A stretch of 64,000 nucleotides of DNA from Streptomyces sp. NBC_01498 (GCF_036327775.1 NZ_CP109598.1:2294001-2358000); one strand, 5' to 3'. Positions 27,296-36,382 are shown, numbered from the stretch's first letter. Translations and numbers: made by a program. The notes: generated by a model not told the origin, from the letters alone.

Positions 27296-29143
27296 ATGAC
27301 CGAGAAGTCCATCGCTCGTGCCGACTGGGAGACCCGGATCGGGAAGCCCAGCGACCAGCGGCTCACCGGCATCGGGGAACTCCCGGCCCCCGGCGGGCTG
27401 TCCGCCGAGGACGGCACCGGACATGTGCTGCTGACCTGGCAGCCGGTCCCGGGCGCGCTCGGCTATCTCGTACACCGCGCCGACACCCCCGACGGCCCCT
27501 ATCTGCCGCTCGACCACCTCGGCGGCGATGTGCTGGCCGTGCCCCACCCCCCGTACGCCGACACCCTCGCCGCACCGGGCCGGGGCTACTTCTACAAGGT
27601 CGCCACCTGGTCCGACGGCGGAGCCGGCTCCCTCTCCGAGGCGGTTCCCGGCTGCGCCAGGGCCGTCGGCACCACCCCTCCCCCGGTCACCGTCACCGTC
27701 GACGCGGCGGCGGCCGCCACCCCCCTCCCCGGGGTCTGGAACCGGATGATCGGCGCGGAGCACTTCTCGCTGCTGACCTGGGACAAGCCGGGCGCGGGCG
27801 GCTCGGACGTGGCGGCGGAGTACGCGCAGGCGCTCGGAATCGTCCGCGACGAGATCGGCGTGCGCTCCGTACGGGCCCACGGCACCTTCCTCCCGGAGAC
27901 CCTGGCCGTCCGGCCGGACGGCTCCTTCGACTTCTCGGGCCTGGACGAGGTGTACGACCGGTTCCTGGCGACCGGCCTTCAGCCGGTGGTCGAACTCTCC
28001 TTCATGCCCAAGGAGTTGGCGGCCGACCCGGAGTACACCGTCTTCGACTACCGGGCCCTGGTCTCCAAGCCCGCCGTGTGGGAGCACTGGGGCGACCTCT
28101 GCCGCGAAGTGACCGTCCACCTCCAGGACCGCTACGGCCGGGACACCGTCGCGGGCTGGGAGTTCGAGGTCTGGAACGAGGCCAATCTGGAGGTCTTCTG
28201 GAACGGCACCCAGGACGACTACCACCGGCTCTACGAGGTCGCCGTACGCGCCGTGAAGGGCGTGGACGAGCGGATCAGGGTCGGCGGCCCGTCCTCCGCC
28301 GCCGCGGGCTGGGTCGGCGCGCTGCTGGAGTACTGCCAGGAGCGCGACGTACCCGTCGACTTCGTCTCCACCCACACCTACGGCAACGCGCCGCTCGACT
28401 TCCGCCCGATGACCCGCGCGTTCGCCGCGGCCACCGGCCGGCCCGAGCCGGAGATCCTGTGGACCGAGTGGGGTGTCACGCCCACCCACTTCCACCGGGT
28501 CAGCGACTCCGTCTTCGCCGCCCCGTTCGTCCTGCGCGGCATGAAGAGTGCCCTGTCGTCCACCGACGCGCTCGCCTACTGGGTCGCCTCCGACCAGTTC
28601 GAGGAACTGGGCTGGCCGCCCCGGCTCTTCCACGGCGGCTTCGGCCTGCTCACGGTCGGCAATCTCCGCAAGCCGCGCTTCTGGGCGCTGTATCTGCTCT
28701 CCCAGCTGACCGGCGGACGGATTCCCGCCGCCGTGACCGGCGACGGCGCCGAGGCACTGGTGGAGTCGCTGTCCACCCGCGCCGACGACGGCTCCACCGT
28801 CGATGTCCTCGTCTGGAACGGCACACTCGACCAGTCCAAGATCGACGGCCACGCGCCCCTGGACCGAACAGTGACCGTACGGATCAACGGACTTGAGCCG
28901 GGCACCGGCTACACCCCCCTCTCGCATCGGGTCGACGAACGGCACGCCAACATCCAGGCCGTCTGGAACGACCTCGGCGGCGGCGACTGGCCCGACGAGC
29001 CCCAGTGGGCGAAGCTGCGGGCCGCCGACACACTGCCGGTCGAGACCCTGGCGCCCGTCGTCGCCGACGAGACGGGCACGGTCTCGCTGACCGTCCCGCT
29101 CCCCAACCCCGGCATCCGGTTCCTGCGCCTCGCCCGCGCCTGA
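27296..29143 (+). CDS. Glycoside hydrolase, GH39 (beta-xylosidase-like)
   Basis: This is a cytoplasmic enzyme of 615 residues without a signal peptide. Residues 40-125 look like a fibronectin-III-type fold (HVLLTWQPVPGALGYLVHRA). The catalytic barrel spans about 140-480. The acid/base glutamate is in EFEVWNEANLEVFWNGT near residue 296, and a nucleophile candidate is Glu in ILWTEWGVTPTHF near 390. The spacing fits clan A family 39. A C-terminal beta domain follows (GTVSLTVPLPNPGIRFLRLA). AAGG lies 11 bases before the ATG. It probably hydrolyses oligosaccharides brought in by the importer upstream; whether it acts on xylosides or other linkages cannot be read from the sequence. Confidence 0.8.
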   Translation: MTEKSIARADWETRIGKPSDQRLTGIGELPAPGGLSAEDGTGHVLLTWQPVPGALGYLVHRADTPDGPYLPLDHLGGDVLAVPHPPYADTLAAPGRGYFYKVATWSDGGAGSLSEAVPGCARAVGTTPPPVTVTVDAAAAATPLPGVWNRMIGAEHFSLLTWDKPGAGGSDVAAEYAQALGIVRDEIGVRSVRAHGTFLPETLAVRPDGSFDFSGLDEVYDRFLATGLQPVVELSFMPKELAADPEYTVFDYRALVSKPAVWEHWGDLCREVTVHLQDRYGRDTVAGWEFEVWNEANLEVFWNGTQDDYHRLYEVAVRAVKGVDERIRVGGPSSAAAGWVGALLEYCQERDVPVDFVSTHTYGNAPLDFRPMTRAFAAATGRPEPEILWTEWGVTPTHFHRVSDSVFAAPFVLRGMKSALSSTDALAYWVASDQFEELGWPPRLFHGGFGLLTVGNLRKPRFWALYLLSQLTGGRIPAAVTGDGAEALVESLSTRADDGSTVDVLVWNGTLDQSKIDGHAPLDRTVTVRINGLEPGTGYTPLSHRVDERHANIQAVWNDLGGGDWPDEPQWAKLRAADTLPVETLAPVVADETGTVSLTVPLPNPGIRFLRLARA

Positions 29144-29258
29144 CCCACGACCCCGTATCCCCGCCCGATCCCCCGTCCCCCTACTTCCCCCCACGCAATT
29201 CCCCCCACAGTCCGGGAGTCGTCGGCACCTGACCGCCGTCCGCTCCCGTGACAGAACC

Positions 29259-29302
29259 GCCGCCGTGGCCGGCCCTCCGCAGGGACCTCCGGCCACGGCG
29301 GC
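29259..29302 (+). terminator. Hairpin between the GH39-like and Tat-exported genes
   Basis: A perfect 14-base-pair stem (29259-29272 with 29289-29302) has a 16-base loop that contains a further CCCT/AGGG pairing. It may end the main operon transcript or protect its 3' end. Confidence 0.65.
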
Positions 29303-29374
29303 GGCCACCCTCCCGGCCGGGGAACGCCCCCGGCCATCACCCCACACCCACCCGCCAAGGGGAGCTGGACTCTC

Positions 29375-30868
29375 ATGGACCGTCGTACCTTTCTCGCCGC
29401 CGCCGGCAGCGGGGCCACCGCCCTGGCCCTCGGCGCCGCCGCCACACCCGCCCTGTCCGCGCCGGCCACCGCCGCGTCGCGCGCTCATGTTGTTCATGCC
29501 TCTGATACACCGCTGCTGCTGCGCTGGTTCCGCGACACGTATCACTCGATCGAGGCGATGACGACCGACATCGGTCTCGCCGCCGACAAGATCGACCTCA
29601 CCGCGCCGGGCGGGCCCGTCCCGTCGCGGAACACCTCGCCGACCAACATCGGCTGCGGCCTCTGGTCCACCGTCGCCGCCGCCGGACTCGGCGTCATCGA
29701 CCAGGAAACCCTGCGCCGCCGGCTCGACCGGACCGTCACCGCCGTCGAGAAGCTGGAACGCCATCACGGCTTCTGGCTCAACTGGTACGACGCCCACGAC
29801 GGCTCCGTCCTCACCAGCTGGCCCGGCACCGGCGACCCGGTCCGCCCCTTCCTCTCCTCGGTCGACAACGCGTGGCTGGTCACGGGCCTGCTCATCGCCG
29901 CCGACGCGGACAGCCGGCTGCGCGGCCGGGTCGCCCGGCTGCTGTCCACCGCCGACTGGTCGTACTTCTACACGCCGTACGACGCCGCCGACCCGGTCGC
30001 CGGCCCCGGCCAGCTGCGCGGCGGTTTCTGGACCGACACCGGCGAGCCCACCGCGCACCACTACGGGGCGCTCAACACCGAGCCGCGCATGGCCAGTTAC
30101 CTGGGCATAGCGGACGGCAGCCTGCCCACGGACCACTACTGGCACATGTTCCGCACCATGGTCCCCGAGAACGGCCAGGAGCAGCCGCCCGGCGGGGGCT
30201 ACGACACCGTCGACGGCATCCGGGTCTTCCAGGGCCACTACACCTACCGGGGCCGCAAGCTGGTCCCGACCTGGGGCGGCTCGATGTTCGAGGCCCTGAT
30301 GGTACCGCTGTTCGTGCCCGAGCCGGAGTGGTCGCCGCGTTCCTGGGGCACCACGCACCGCCGGTTCGTCCACTCCCAGATCGAGCACGGGCTGAAGGAG
30401 GCGGAGTACGGCTACTGGGGCTTCTCCCCCGCCGAGGTGCCCGAGGGCGGTTACCAGGAGTACGGCGTGGACGCGATCGGTATGAACATCGACGGCTACG
30501 CCTCCAACACCGACCGCACCTATGTCACGCACGGCGAGCCGCTGCCGCCCGCCTCCGCGTACACCAACGGCGTGGTGACCCCGCACGCCTCGTTCCTCGC
30601 CCTGCCCTACGCGCGCTCCGAGGCGCTGGCCAACCTGAAGGCGATCGCGGGCGACTTCGGCGCGTACCACGACGGGTACGGCTTCCGGGACTCGGTCAAT
30701 GTGAGCACCGGCCATGTCAGCGCTTCGGCTCTCGCGCTGGACCAGGGCATGATCGCCGCCGCGCTCGCGCAGGAACTGCGCCCCGGGCTGCTCCAGCGCC
30801 CCTTCCGTACCGGTGGTTTCGCCTCCCGCGTCCGTCCCATGCTGGGCAAGGAGCGCTTCAGCATCTGA
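29375..30868 (+). CDS. Tat-exported DUF3131/glycoamylase-like protein
   Basis: This is a secreted protein of 497 residues. The ATG follows AAGGGGAG at about 10 bases. The N-terminus MDRRTFLAAAGSGATALALG is a twin-arginine signal, with cleavage probable after APATAAS near residue 37. The mature part matches the all-alpha glycoamylase-like or DUF3131 type: TYHSIEAMTTDIGLAADKID, NTSPTNIGCGLWSTVAAAGL, GFWLNWYDAHDGS, TWGGSMFEALMVPLFVPEP. Related domains act on beta-1,2-glucans or other glucans, but the substrate here is inferred only from context. It is the last gene of the sugar locus and may release the oligosaccharide that the importer takes up. Confidence 0.7.
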   Translation: MDRRTFLAAAGSGATALALGAAATPALSAPATAASRAHVVHASDTPLLLRWFRDTYHSIEAMTTDIGLAADKIDLTAPGGPVPSRNTSPTNIGCGLWSTVAAAGLGVIDQETLRRRLDRTVTAVEKLERHHGFWLNWYDAHDGSVLTSWPGTGDPVRPFLSSVDNAWLVTGLLIAADADSRLRGRVARLLSTADWSYFYTPYDAADPVAGPGQLRGGFWTDTGEPTAHHYGALNTEPRMASYLGIADGSLPTDHYWHMFRTMVPENGQEQPPGGGYDTVDGIRVFQGHYTYRGRKLVPTWGGSMFEALMVPLFVPEPEWSPRSWGTTHRRFVHSQIEHGLKEAEYGYWGFSPAEVPEGGYQEYGVDAIGMNIDGYASNTDRTYVTHGEPLPPASAYTNGVVTPHASFLALPYARSEALANLKAIAGDFGAYHDGYGFRDSVNVSTGHVSASALALDQGMIAAALAQELRPGLLQRPFRTGGFASRVRPMLGKERFSI

Positions 30869-30879
30869 GTCACCGCGAC

Positions 30880-30932
30880 CCTCGGGCGCCCCTGTCGCGG
30901 GCCGCCGGGCCCCGCGACCGGGGCGCCCGAGG
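30880..30932 (+). terminator. Long hairpin terminator of the sugar operon
   Basis: Outer arms of 13 bases (30880-30892 with 30920-30932) enclose inner arms of 8 bases (30894-30901 with 30911-30918) across one mismatch. This gives a stem of about 22 base pairs, 12 bases after the last gene. Confidence 0.85.
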
Positions 30933-30985
30933 GGACGCCGTACGTCCGGTCGCGGGCCGCCGGGGCCGGACATAACCTCCGACAT

Positions 30986-33046
30986 GTGACGCAGACCGCG
31001 AGCCGCCACCGGATACGCACGGCCGCCCGCAGCCTGCCGGGCCCGCCGGTGACGGCTCTGCCGATGGCGGCCCTGTGGCTGCTGCCCGCCGGGTCGCCGG
31101 ACGCGCGCGCGGCCGAGCCCGTCACCCCGCCGTCGCAGAGCCGGATCACGGTCCCGGCGGCCAGCCCCGGCCACCGGGAGGGCGGGGTCACCGCCTCCCC
31201 CGACCGGGCGTACGCGCACTCCGCCGCCGACACGCGGCCCGCGGGCGCCGTTCCCACGACCGAGGCCCCGTCCGCCCACGCCCGGTCCACCGCCGACGCC
31301 GGTCCCGCAGCCGACGCGCCGTCCGCCCACACCCGGTCCGCCCAGGCGCGGTCCGCCACCGACGCCGTTCCCACGACCCACACCCCGTCCGCCCACACCC
31401 CGTCCGCCCACGCGCGGTCCGCCACCGACGCCGTTCCCACGACCCACACCCCGTCCGCCCACACCCCGTCCGCCCACGCGCGGTCCGCCACCGACGCCGT
31501 TCCCGCGGCCGGCGCGCCGTCCTCCACCACCTCGGGCGTCGCCCTGATCCTGCCGATCGTGCTCGTGTGCTGCGCGGTGATCCTCGGCACGTACACCTAC
31601 CTCAAGCGCAGGCACCGCGCCGTGTCCCGTACGACGCTGCGGCCCGGCGGCCCGCCGGGCCACGAGGTGCCGGAGCGCCCGCACGTCGCGCCGGCCGAGC
31701 TGGAACGGCGCGCGGGGGCGGCCCTCGTCGACACGGACGACGCCGTACACACCAGCCGGGAGGAACTGGGCTTCGCCACCGCGCAGTTCGGCGAGGAGGC
31801 GACGCGGCCCTTCCTCGCCGCCGTGACCGGCGCCGAGGGTGAGCTGGCCGCCGCCTTCCGGCTGCGGCAGCAGCTGGACGACGCGCCACCGGCGGGCGAC
31901 GACACCCGGCGCCGGGTGCTGGACGAGATCCTGGCCCGGTGCACCGACGCGGGCGCCCGGCTGGACGACGTGGCGGCGGACTTCGACGAGCTGCGCGACA
32001 GGGAACGCACCGCCCCGGAGGCGCTGGCCGCCGCCGAGACGGCGTACCGGGAGGTGTCCGGGCGGCGCGGGGAAGCCGCCGCGACCCTCGGCGCGATGCG
32101 CGAGCGGTACGCGGAGTCGGCCTCGGCCCCCGTCGGGTGCGCCGTCGAGGAGGCCGACGACCGGCTGGTGTTCGCGACGGCGCGCCTCGGTGACGCCGGG
32201 CGCTCGGTCCGGGCGGGCGACCACGGCCGGGCCGCGGTGCACGTACGGGCGGCGGAGAGCGCCGTCGCCCAGGCGGCGGAGCTGATCGGCGCGGTGGAAC
32301 GGCGTTCCGGCGAACTCGCCGAGGCCGACGACGCGCTGCCCGCCCTGCTGACCGGGGCGGAGACGGCCCTGGCGGAGGCGCGCGGTCTGCTGGAGGAGAC
32401 CTCCGAGGACGACTCCCCCGACGACGCCCCGGAGGACCCGCCCGTGACCGGCCTCCGGGAGCGGATCGCACGGGCCGGGGCGGTGGCCGCCGACGTACGG
32501 CGCGAGATGGCGTCCGGACCGTACGACCCGCTCGACGCGCTGCGCCGGGTCGAGGAGGCGGACGCGGCACTGGACGAGACGCTGGCGGGGATACGCGGGA
32601 GCGCGCCGGGTGAGGGGCGGGCGGCGGCGCTGCTCGGCCCGGCGGCGCTCGGCGCCCGCGCGGCGATCGGCGCGGCGGCCGGTTACCTCACGGCGCGCCG
32701 GGGTGCGGTGGGCGTCGGGGCGCGGACCCGGCTGGCGGAGGCCCGGCGGCGGCTCGGCCGGTCCGGGGCGCCGGCGGAGCTGGGGGACGCGCGGGGAGCA
32801 CTGGCGGAGGCGCAGCACGCGGACCGGCTGGCCCGTGACGCGCGGGGTCTCGCGGAGCGGGACGTGGCGGCGTACGGGACGGGGGCCGGGCCCGGCGCGG
32901 CACCGGGGGCGGCGGACGGGCTCGGTGGCGCCGTACGGGGCGGGATCGTCCTCGGCGGCCCGTACGACGGTGGCCGGGGCACCGGGCCCGGCGCCTTCGG
33001 CGGCGGCGCCACCCGGGGCCGGATGGCGGGCCGGGCACGGTTCTGA
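30986..33046 (+). CDS. Membrane coiled-coil protein of the TPM-protein type lacking the TPM domain
   Basis: This is a 686-residue protein starting at a GTG. It has an N-terminal hydrophobic signal (VTALPMAALWLLPAG near residue 25), then about 135 residues of Ala/Pro/Ser/Thr/His repeats with a 22-residue period. A membrane segment (GVALILPIVLVCCAVILGTY near 185-205) follows, then a long Ala/Glu/Arg-rich helical region, and a Gly-rich tail ending GAFGGGATRGRMAGRARF. The part after the membrane segment (TDDAVHTSREELGFATAQFG and following) matches, from memory, the widespread Streptomyces TPM-domain proteins. Those carry a TPM domain between signal and membrane segment; here it is absent and repeats fill the space. 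Function is unknown. Confidence 0.75.
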   Translation: MTQTASRHRIRTAARSLPGPPVTALPMAALWLLPAGSPDARAAEPVTPPSQSRITVPAASPGHREGGVTASPDRAYAHSAADTRPAGAVPTTEAPSAHARSTADAGPAADAPSAHTRSAQARSATDAVPTTHTPSAHTPSAHARSATDAVPTTHTPSAHTPSAHARSATDAVPAAGAPSSTTSGVALILPIVLVCCAVILGTYTYLKRRHRAVSRTTLRPGGPPGHEVPERPHVAPAELERRAGAALVDTDDAVHTSREELGFATAQFGEEATRPFLAAVTGAEGELAAAFRLRQQLDDAPPAGDDTRRRVLDEILARCTDAGARLDDVAADFDELRDRERTAPEALAAAETAYREVSGRRGEAAATLGAMRERYAESASAPVGCAVEEADDRLVFATARLGDAGRSVRAGDHGRAAVHVRAAESAVAQAAELIGAVERRSGELAEADDALPALLTGAETALAEARGLLEETSEDDSPDDAPEDPPVTGLRERIARAGAVAADVRREMASGPYDPLDALRRVEEADAALDETLAGIRGSAPGEGRAAALLGPAALGARAAIGAAAGYLTARRGAVGVGARTRLAEARRRLGRSGAPAELGDARGALAEAQHADRLARDARGLAERDVAAYGTGAGPGAAPGAADGLGGAVRGGIVLGGPYDGGRGTGPGAFGGGATRGRMAGRARF
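31346..31504 (+). repeat. In-frame 66-base tandem repeat, 2.4 copies
   Basis: Copies start at 31346, 31412 and 31478 (GCGCGGTCCGCC) and are essentially identical. They encode a 22-residue unit containing ARSATDAVPTTHTPSAHTPS within the extracellular part of the protein above. The period is a multiple of three, so copy-number change would keep the frame. Confidence 0.9.
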
Positions 33047-33415
33047 CGGGACGGCGGGACGGCGGGACGGCGGGACGGCGGGACGGCGGGACACCGAAGC
33101 ACGGGACACCGACCGCGCGGCGGGGACAGCGGGAGTACGGGACACCGATCGCGTGGACGGGACAGCGGACAGACACCGGCCTCACGACGCCCGGCCGCCC
33201 GGCCGCCCGGCCGTCCGCGGCACCGAACCGGACACCGGCACCCGCTCAGCCCGCCGCACCCCGCTCGACCGCACCCAGTCGCACCCCGCCCCGGCCCGCA
33301 CGCCGCCCCGCCGGCCGAGCCGGCACGCGCGTCACAACAAGCGTCAGCACACCCTTCAGCGCACGCCTCAGCGCACGCCTCAGCGCACGCCTCAGCGCAC
33401 GCCTCAGCGCACGCC
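33047..33415. other. Repeat-filled convergent gap
   Basis: These 369 bases separate two convergent genes and hold two simple-repeat arrays, listed separately. The rest (33095-33356) is GC-rich without a supported gene or obvious terminator. Confidence 0.6.
33051..33090. repeat. Five perfect copies of the octamer ACGGCGGG
   Basis: The array begins four bases after the stop codon of the membrane coiled-coil gene. It is a simple slippage-type repeat with no stop codons in the upstream gene's frame. Confidence 0.9.
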
Positions 33416-33416
33416 T
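33357..33416. repeat. Five perfect copies of the 12-mer CAGCGCACGCCT abutting a stop codon
   Basis: The array ends on the first base of the stop codon of the leftward phosphatase gene. In that gene's frame a TGA recurs every 12 bases (33416, 33404, 33392, 33380, 33368, 33356), so six stops stand in series. Confidence 0.95.
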
Positions 33417-35974
33417 CAGAACATGCTGAGGAGTTGCTCGACGGTCGGCTCCGCCGTCGAGTCCCCGTCGGGCAGCGCGAGTTCGAACCAGACCGTCTTC
33501 CCGTGCGGGGTACGCCGCGACCCCCAGGCCGCGCTGAGCAGCCCCACCAGCTGGAGCCCGCGACCGCCCTCGTCGGTGTCGCGCGCCCGGCGCCTGCGCG
33601 GCTGGACGAGGCCCGCGTCCCAGACCTCGCAGACGAGTGTGCGGTCACGCAGCAGCCGCAGCCGGATCTCGCCCTCGCCGTAGCGCATCGCGTTGGTGAC
33701 AAGCTCGCTGACGAGCAGTTCGACGGTGTCCACCAGCGGATCGAGGCCCCAGGAGTGGAGCTGGGCGCGGGCGACCTCGCGGGCGCGGCCCACGGAGCGC
33801 GGTTCGCGCGGCAGTTGCCAGTCGCCGACGGCCTCGGCGGGCAGCCCCTGGATACGGGCCATCAGCAGGGCGATGTCGTCCTCGCCGTGCCGGGTGTCGA
33901 GCGTGTTGAGCACGTGGTCGCAGACGTCTTCGAGCGGCCGTGCGGTATTGCCGAGCGCCCGCCGGAAGGCCGACAGACCCTCGTCTATCGGGTGGTCCCG
34001 GGACTCGACCAGACCGTCCGTGTAGAGCGCGAGCAGCGCCTCTTCGGGGATCTCCACCTCGACCTGCTCGAACGGCTCCCCGCCGACCCCGAGCGGCATT
34101 CCGGGCGGCACGTCGAGCAGCAGTGCCTCCTCGCCGGGTTCCACGAGCACCGGAGGGGGGTGTCCGGCGTTGGCGAAGGTGCAGCGGCGGGTGACCGGGT
34201 CGTAGACGGCGTACACACAGGTCGCGAGGTACACCTCGGACAGGTCGGCGTCGCGCGACCGGTGCGCGACACGGGACGCCTGCTGGGCGCCGCTCGGGGT
34301 GCCGAGGCCCCGGGCGATCTCGTCCAGCGCGGACAGCACCTCCGCGGGTTCGAGGTCGAGCAGCGCCAGGGTCCGTACGGCCGTACGGAGTTCGCCCATC
34401 GCGACGGCGGCGCGCAGGCCCCGGCCCATGACGTCGCCGACGACCAACGCGGTGCGGTGGCCCGGCAGTTCGATGACGTCGAACCAGTCGCCGCCGACCT
34501 CGGTGGCGGTGTTGCCCGGCAGATAGCGGCAGGCGATGTCCAGTCCGGCGGCCTCGGGGTCGCCCGGCGGGAGCAGGCTGCGCTGGAGGATCAGCGCGCG
34601 TTCGTGCTCCCTGCGGTAGAGGCGGGCGTTGTCGATGCAGACGGCGGCGCGCGCGGCGAGTTCCACGGCGAGGGCGCGGTCGCGTTCGCCGAAGGGCTCG
34701 CTGCCCTTCGTACGGGAGAACTGGGCCAGTCCGACGACGGTGTCGTGCGCGACCATCGGCACGGCGAAGGTGGACTGGACGAGGCTGCCGGGGCCGCCGG
34801 GCACGGTCTGGACCCGGCCGGTGCGCAGGGCGTTCGCGCAGGGGGAATTGAAGGGGTAGCGGTGGACGGCGCCCGCCGCGGGGGGTTCGGCCCCGCCGTC
34901 GCCCGTCAGGTCGATCCCGAGCAGGGGCGCGTCGGCGACGGCGCTGGCGAAGGCGACGCGCCGCATGGTGGCGCTGCCGCCGCCGGTCTCGGAGCCGGAG
35001 GAGCCGCCGCGTCCGGGCGGGGCCTCCTCACCGGTGAGCAGTCCCTGGTAGAGGTCGACGGAGGCGAGGTCGCAGAAGCCGGGGACGGCGACGTCGAGGA
35101 GTTCCCGGGCGGTGGTCTCCAGGTCGAGGGAGTTGCCTATGCGGGCGCTGGCCTCGTTGAGGATCGCGAGGTTGCGGCGGGCGCTGGCGGCCTCGCGGGC
35201 GGCGATCTGACGGCGTGTGACGTCGGTGCCGATCCCGGCGACGCCGATGGGGCGGCCGGCCCCGCTGTGCACGCGGTACAGGTTGACCGCCCAGTGCCGG
35301 CGGTCCTTGCCGCCGGGCGCCATGCCGACGAGCTGGATGTCGGTGGCGGACTCGCCGGTCTCCAGGACCCGGCGGAGCAGGGCGGTGAGCCGGTCGGCCT
35401 CGGAACGGGAGAGGTAGTCGTGGACGGTGCGCCCGCGGTGGTCGTCGGCGGAGCCGCCGAAGACGGCGGCGAAGCGCTGGTTGGCGCGCCGGACGGTGAG
35501 GTCGGTGTCGAACAGCAGGAAGCCGAAAGGAGATTGGCCGAAAATGGCCTGCGACGAGGCGAGTTCCGTCTCGATCTGACGGAGTGCCTGGACGTCCACG
35601 ACGAGACAGAGCGCGGCCCGTTCGCCGCTGTCGGTCTCACTGGGCATCACATAGACCTCGGCGATGCCGTGCGAGCCGCGTTCGCCGGGCATCCGGAACG
35701 GGACGAGGCCCGTCCACTCCTTGCCGTCGAGTATCTCGGCGATCTTGCGGTGCCCACGGGTGCGCAGGTCGGCGGGGACGAAGACCTCGATCGGGTCCTT
35801 GCCCCTGACCTCCTCGGAGGCGACCCCGAACAGCTCGGCGGCGCGCAGACTCCACTGGTCGACCAGCCCGTCGGGACCGATCGAGAACGAGGCGACTCTC
35901 ACGTAGTCATAGATCGAACCGGGCGGACTGCTCTGCCACACGACGTCGTCCGCCGTTCCAGGTATCTCGCTCAC
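33416..35974 (-). CDS. PAS-GAF-PP2C phosphatase with anti-sigma-type ATPase domain
   Basis: This is a multidomain stress-signalling protein of 852 residues starting at a GTG, with GAGGGG upstream. In order: a PAS domain (about 20-130, DYVRVASFSIGPDGLVDQWS), a second PAS (137-250, FGQSPFGFLLFDTDLTVRRA), GAF (270-455, ending ARAAVCIDNARLYRRE), a SpoIIE/PP2C phosphatase (470-690, with VGGDWFDVIELPGHRTALVV and GDVMGRGL carrying metal-binding Asp), and a HATPase domain (710-840, ELVTNAMRYGEGEIRLRLL, RGLQLVGLLSAAWG). Such proteins dephosphorylate anti-anti-sigma factors and may phosphorylate them through the ATPase domain. The signal sensed is unknown. The stop abuts a 12-mer repeat array. Confidence 0.9.
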   Translation of the reverse strand: MSEIPGTADDVVWQSSPPGSIYDYVRVASFSIGPDGLVDQWSLRAAELFGVASEEVRGKDPIEVFVPADLRTRGHRKIAEILDGKEWTGLVPFRMPGERGSHGIAEVYVMPSETDSGERAALCLVVDVQALRQIETELASSQAIFGQSPFGFLLFDTDLTVRRANQRFAAVFGGSADDHRGRTVHDYLSRSEADRLTALLRRVLETGESATDIQLVGMAPGGKDRRHWAVNLYRVHSGAGRPIGVAGIGTDVTRRQIAAREAASARRNLAILNEASARIGNSLDLETTARELLDVAVPGFCDLASVDLYQGLLTGEEAPPGRGGSSGSETGGGSATMRRVAFASAVADAPLLGIDLTGDGGAEPPAAGAVHRYPFNSPCANALRTGRVQTVPGGPGSLVQSTFAVPMVAHDTVVGLAQFSRTKGSEPFGERDRALAVELAARAAVCIDNARLYRREHERALILQRSLLPPGDPEAAGLDIACRYLPGNTATEVGGDWFDVIELPGHRTALVVGDVMGRGLRAAVAMGELRTAVRTLALLDLEPAEVLSALDEIARGLGTPSGAQQASRVAHRSRDADLSEVYLATCVYAVYDPVTRRCTFANAGHPPPVLVEPGEEALLLDVPPGMPLGVGGEPFEQVEVEIPEEALLALYTDGLVESRDHPIDEGLSAFRRALGNTARPLEDVCDHVLNTLDTRHGEDDIALLMARIQGLPAEAVGDWQLPREPRSVGRAREVARAQLHSWGLDPLVDTVELLVSELVTNAMRYGEGEIRLRLLRDRTLVCEVWDAGLVQPRRRRARDTDEGGRGLQLVGLLSAAWGSRRTPHGKTVWFELALPDGDSTAEPTVEQLLSMF

Positions 35975-36382
35975 GCGACCGTCCCCTCCAGCTCACGCAC
36001 CGGACCGGCCATCACCGCAGTATTCAGCACTACGGCCCGGACCGGTACGGCGTTCACGATCACAGCACAGTCTCGTTCTTTTTGAGCCGAGACCAATGTG
36101 ATCGTCGTCCCTTCACACTCCTAACCAGGGAGCGGCGGCTCGAACCACACCGTCTTACCCGTTCTCCCCCGGGCATGTACCCAGCCATCGCGCGGAGCAC
36201 GCGACCGGCGGGACGGCTGCACGAGATCGCGTACGGGACGGCGCGGGACACGGTCGGCCGGGCGCGCGCCGCGTACGGGACGGTGTGCGGCGCGTACGGC
36301 ATCCGGCTCGGCGAGAACGGCCCAACCGGCGTACGGGCCCTGCGTCCCGGCCGGTCCGGGGCGCGGACTCCGCCGAGCGGAC
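35975..36382. other. Gap upstream of the phosphatase gene
   Basis: It contains the phosphatase promoter region, AT-richer around 36000-36100, and a small decayed gene end listed separately at 36121. No intact gene is seen in the remaining sequence. Confidence 0.5.
36121..36165 (-). pseudogene. Remnant of an anti-sigma-type HATPase C-terminus
   Basis: Read leftward, this segment gives RTGKTVWFEPPLPG and a TAG stop. It closely matches the C-terminal end of the phosphatase gene, where the same region reads HGKTVWFELALPDGD. The frame cannot be followed further upstream, so it looks like the surviving tail of a lost gene or a duplicated end. Confidence 0.5.

Noticed and set aside
30607..31596. 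Minus-strand frame with Val/Trp/Ala-rich repeats
   Set aside because: It is the mirror image of the in-frame 66-base repeats of the plus-strand membrane protein.
27161..33145. A 1994-residue minus-strand open frame
   Set aside because: It runs antisense to well-supported plus-strand genes and is Gly/Arg/Val-rich, which is the usual mirror of high-GC codon use.
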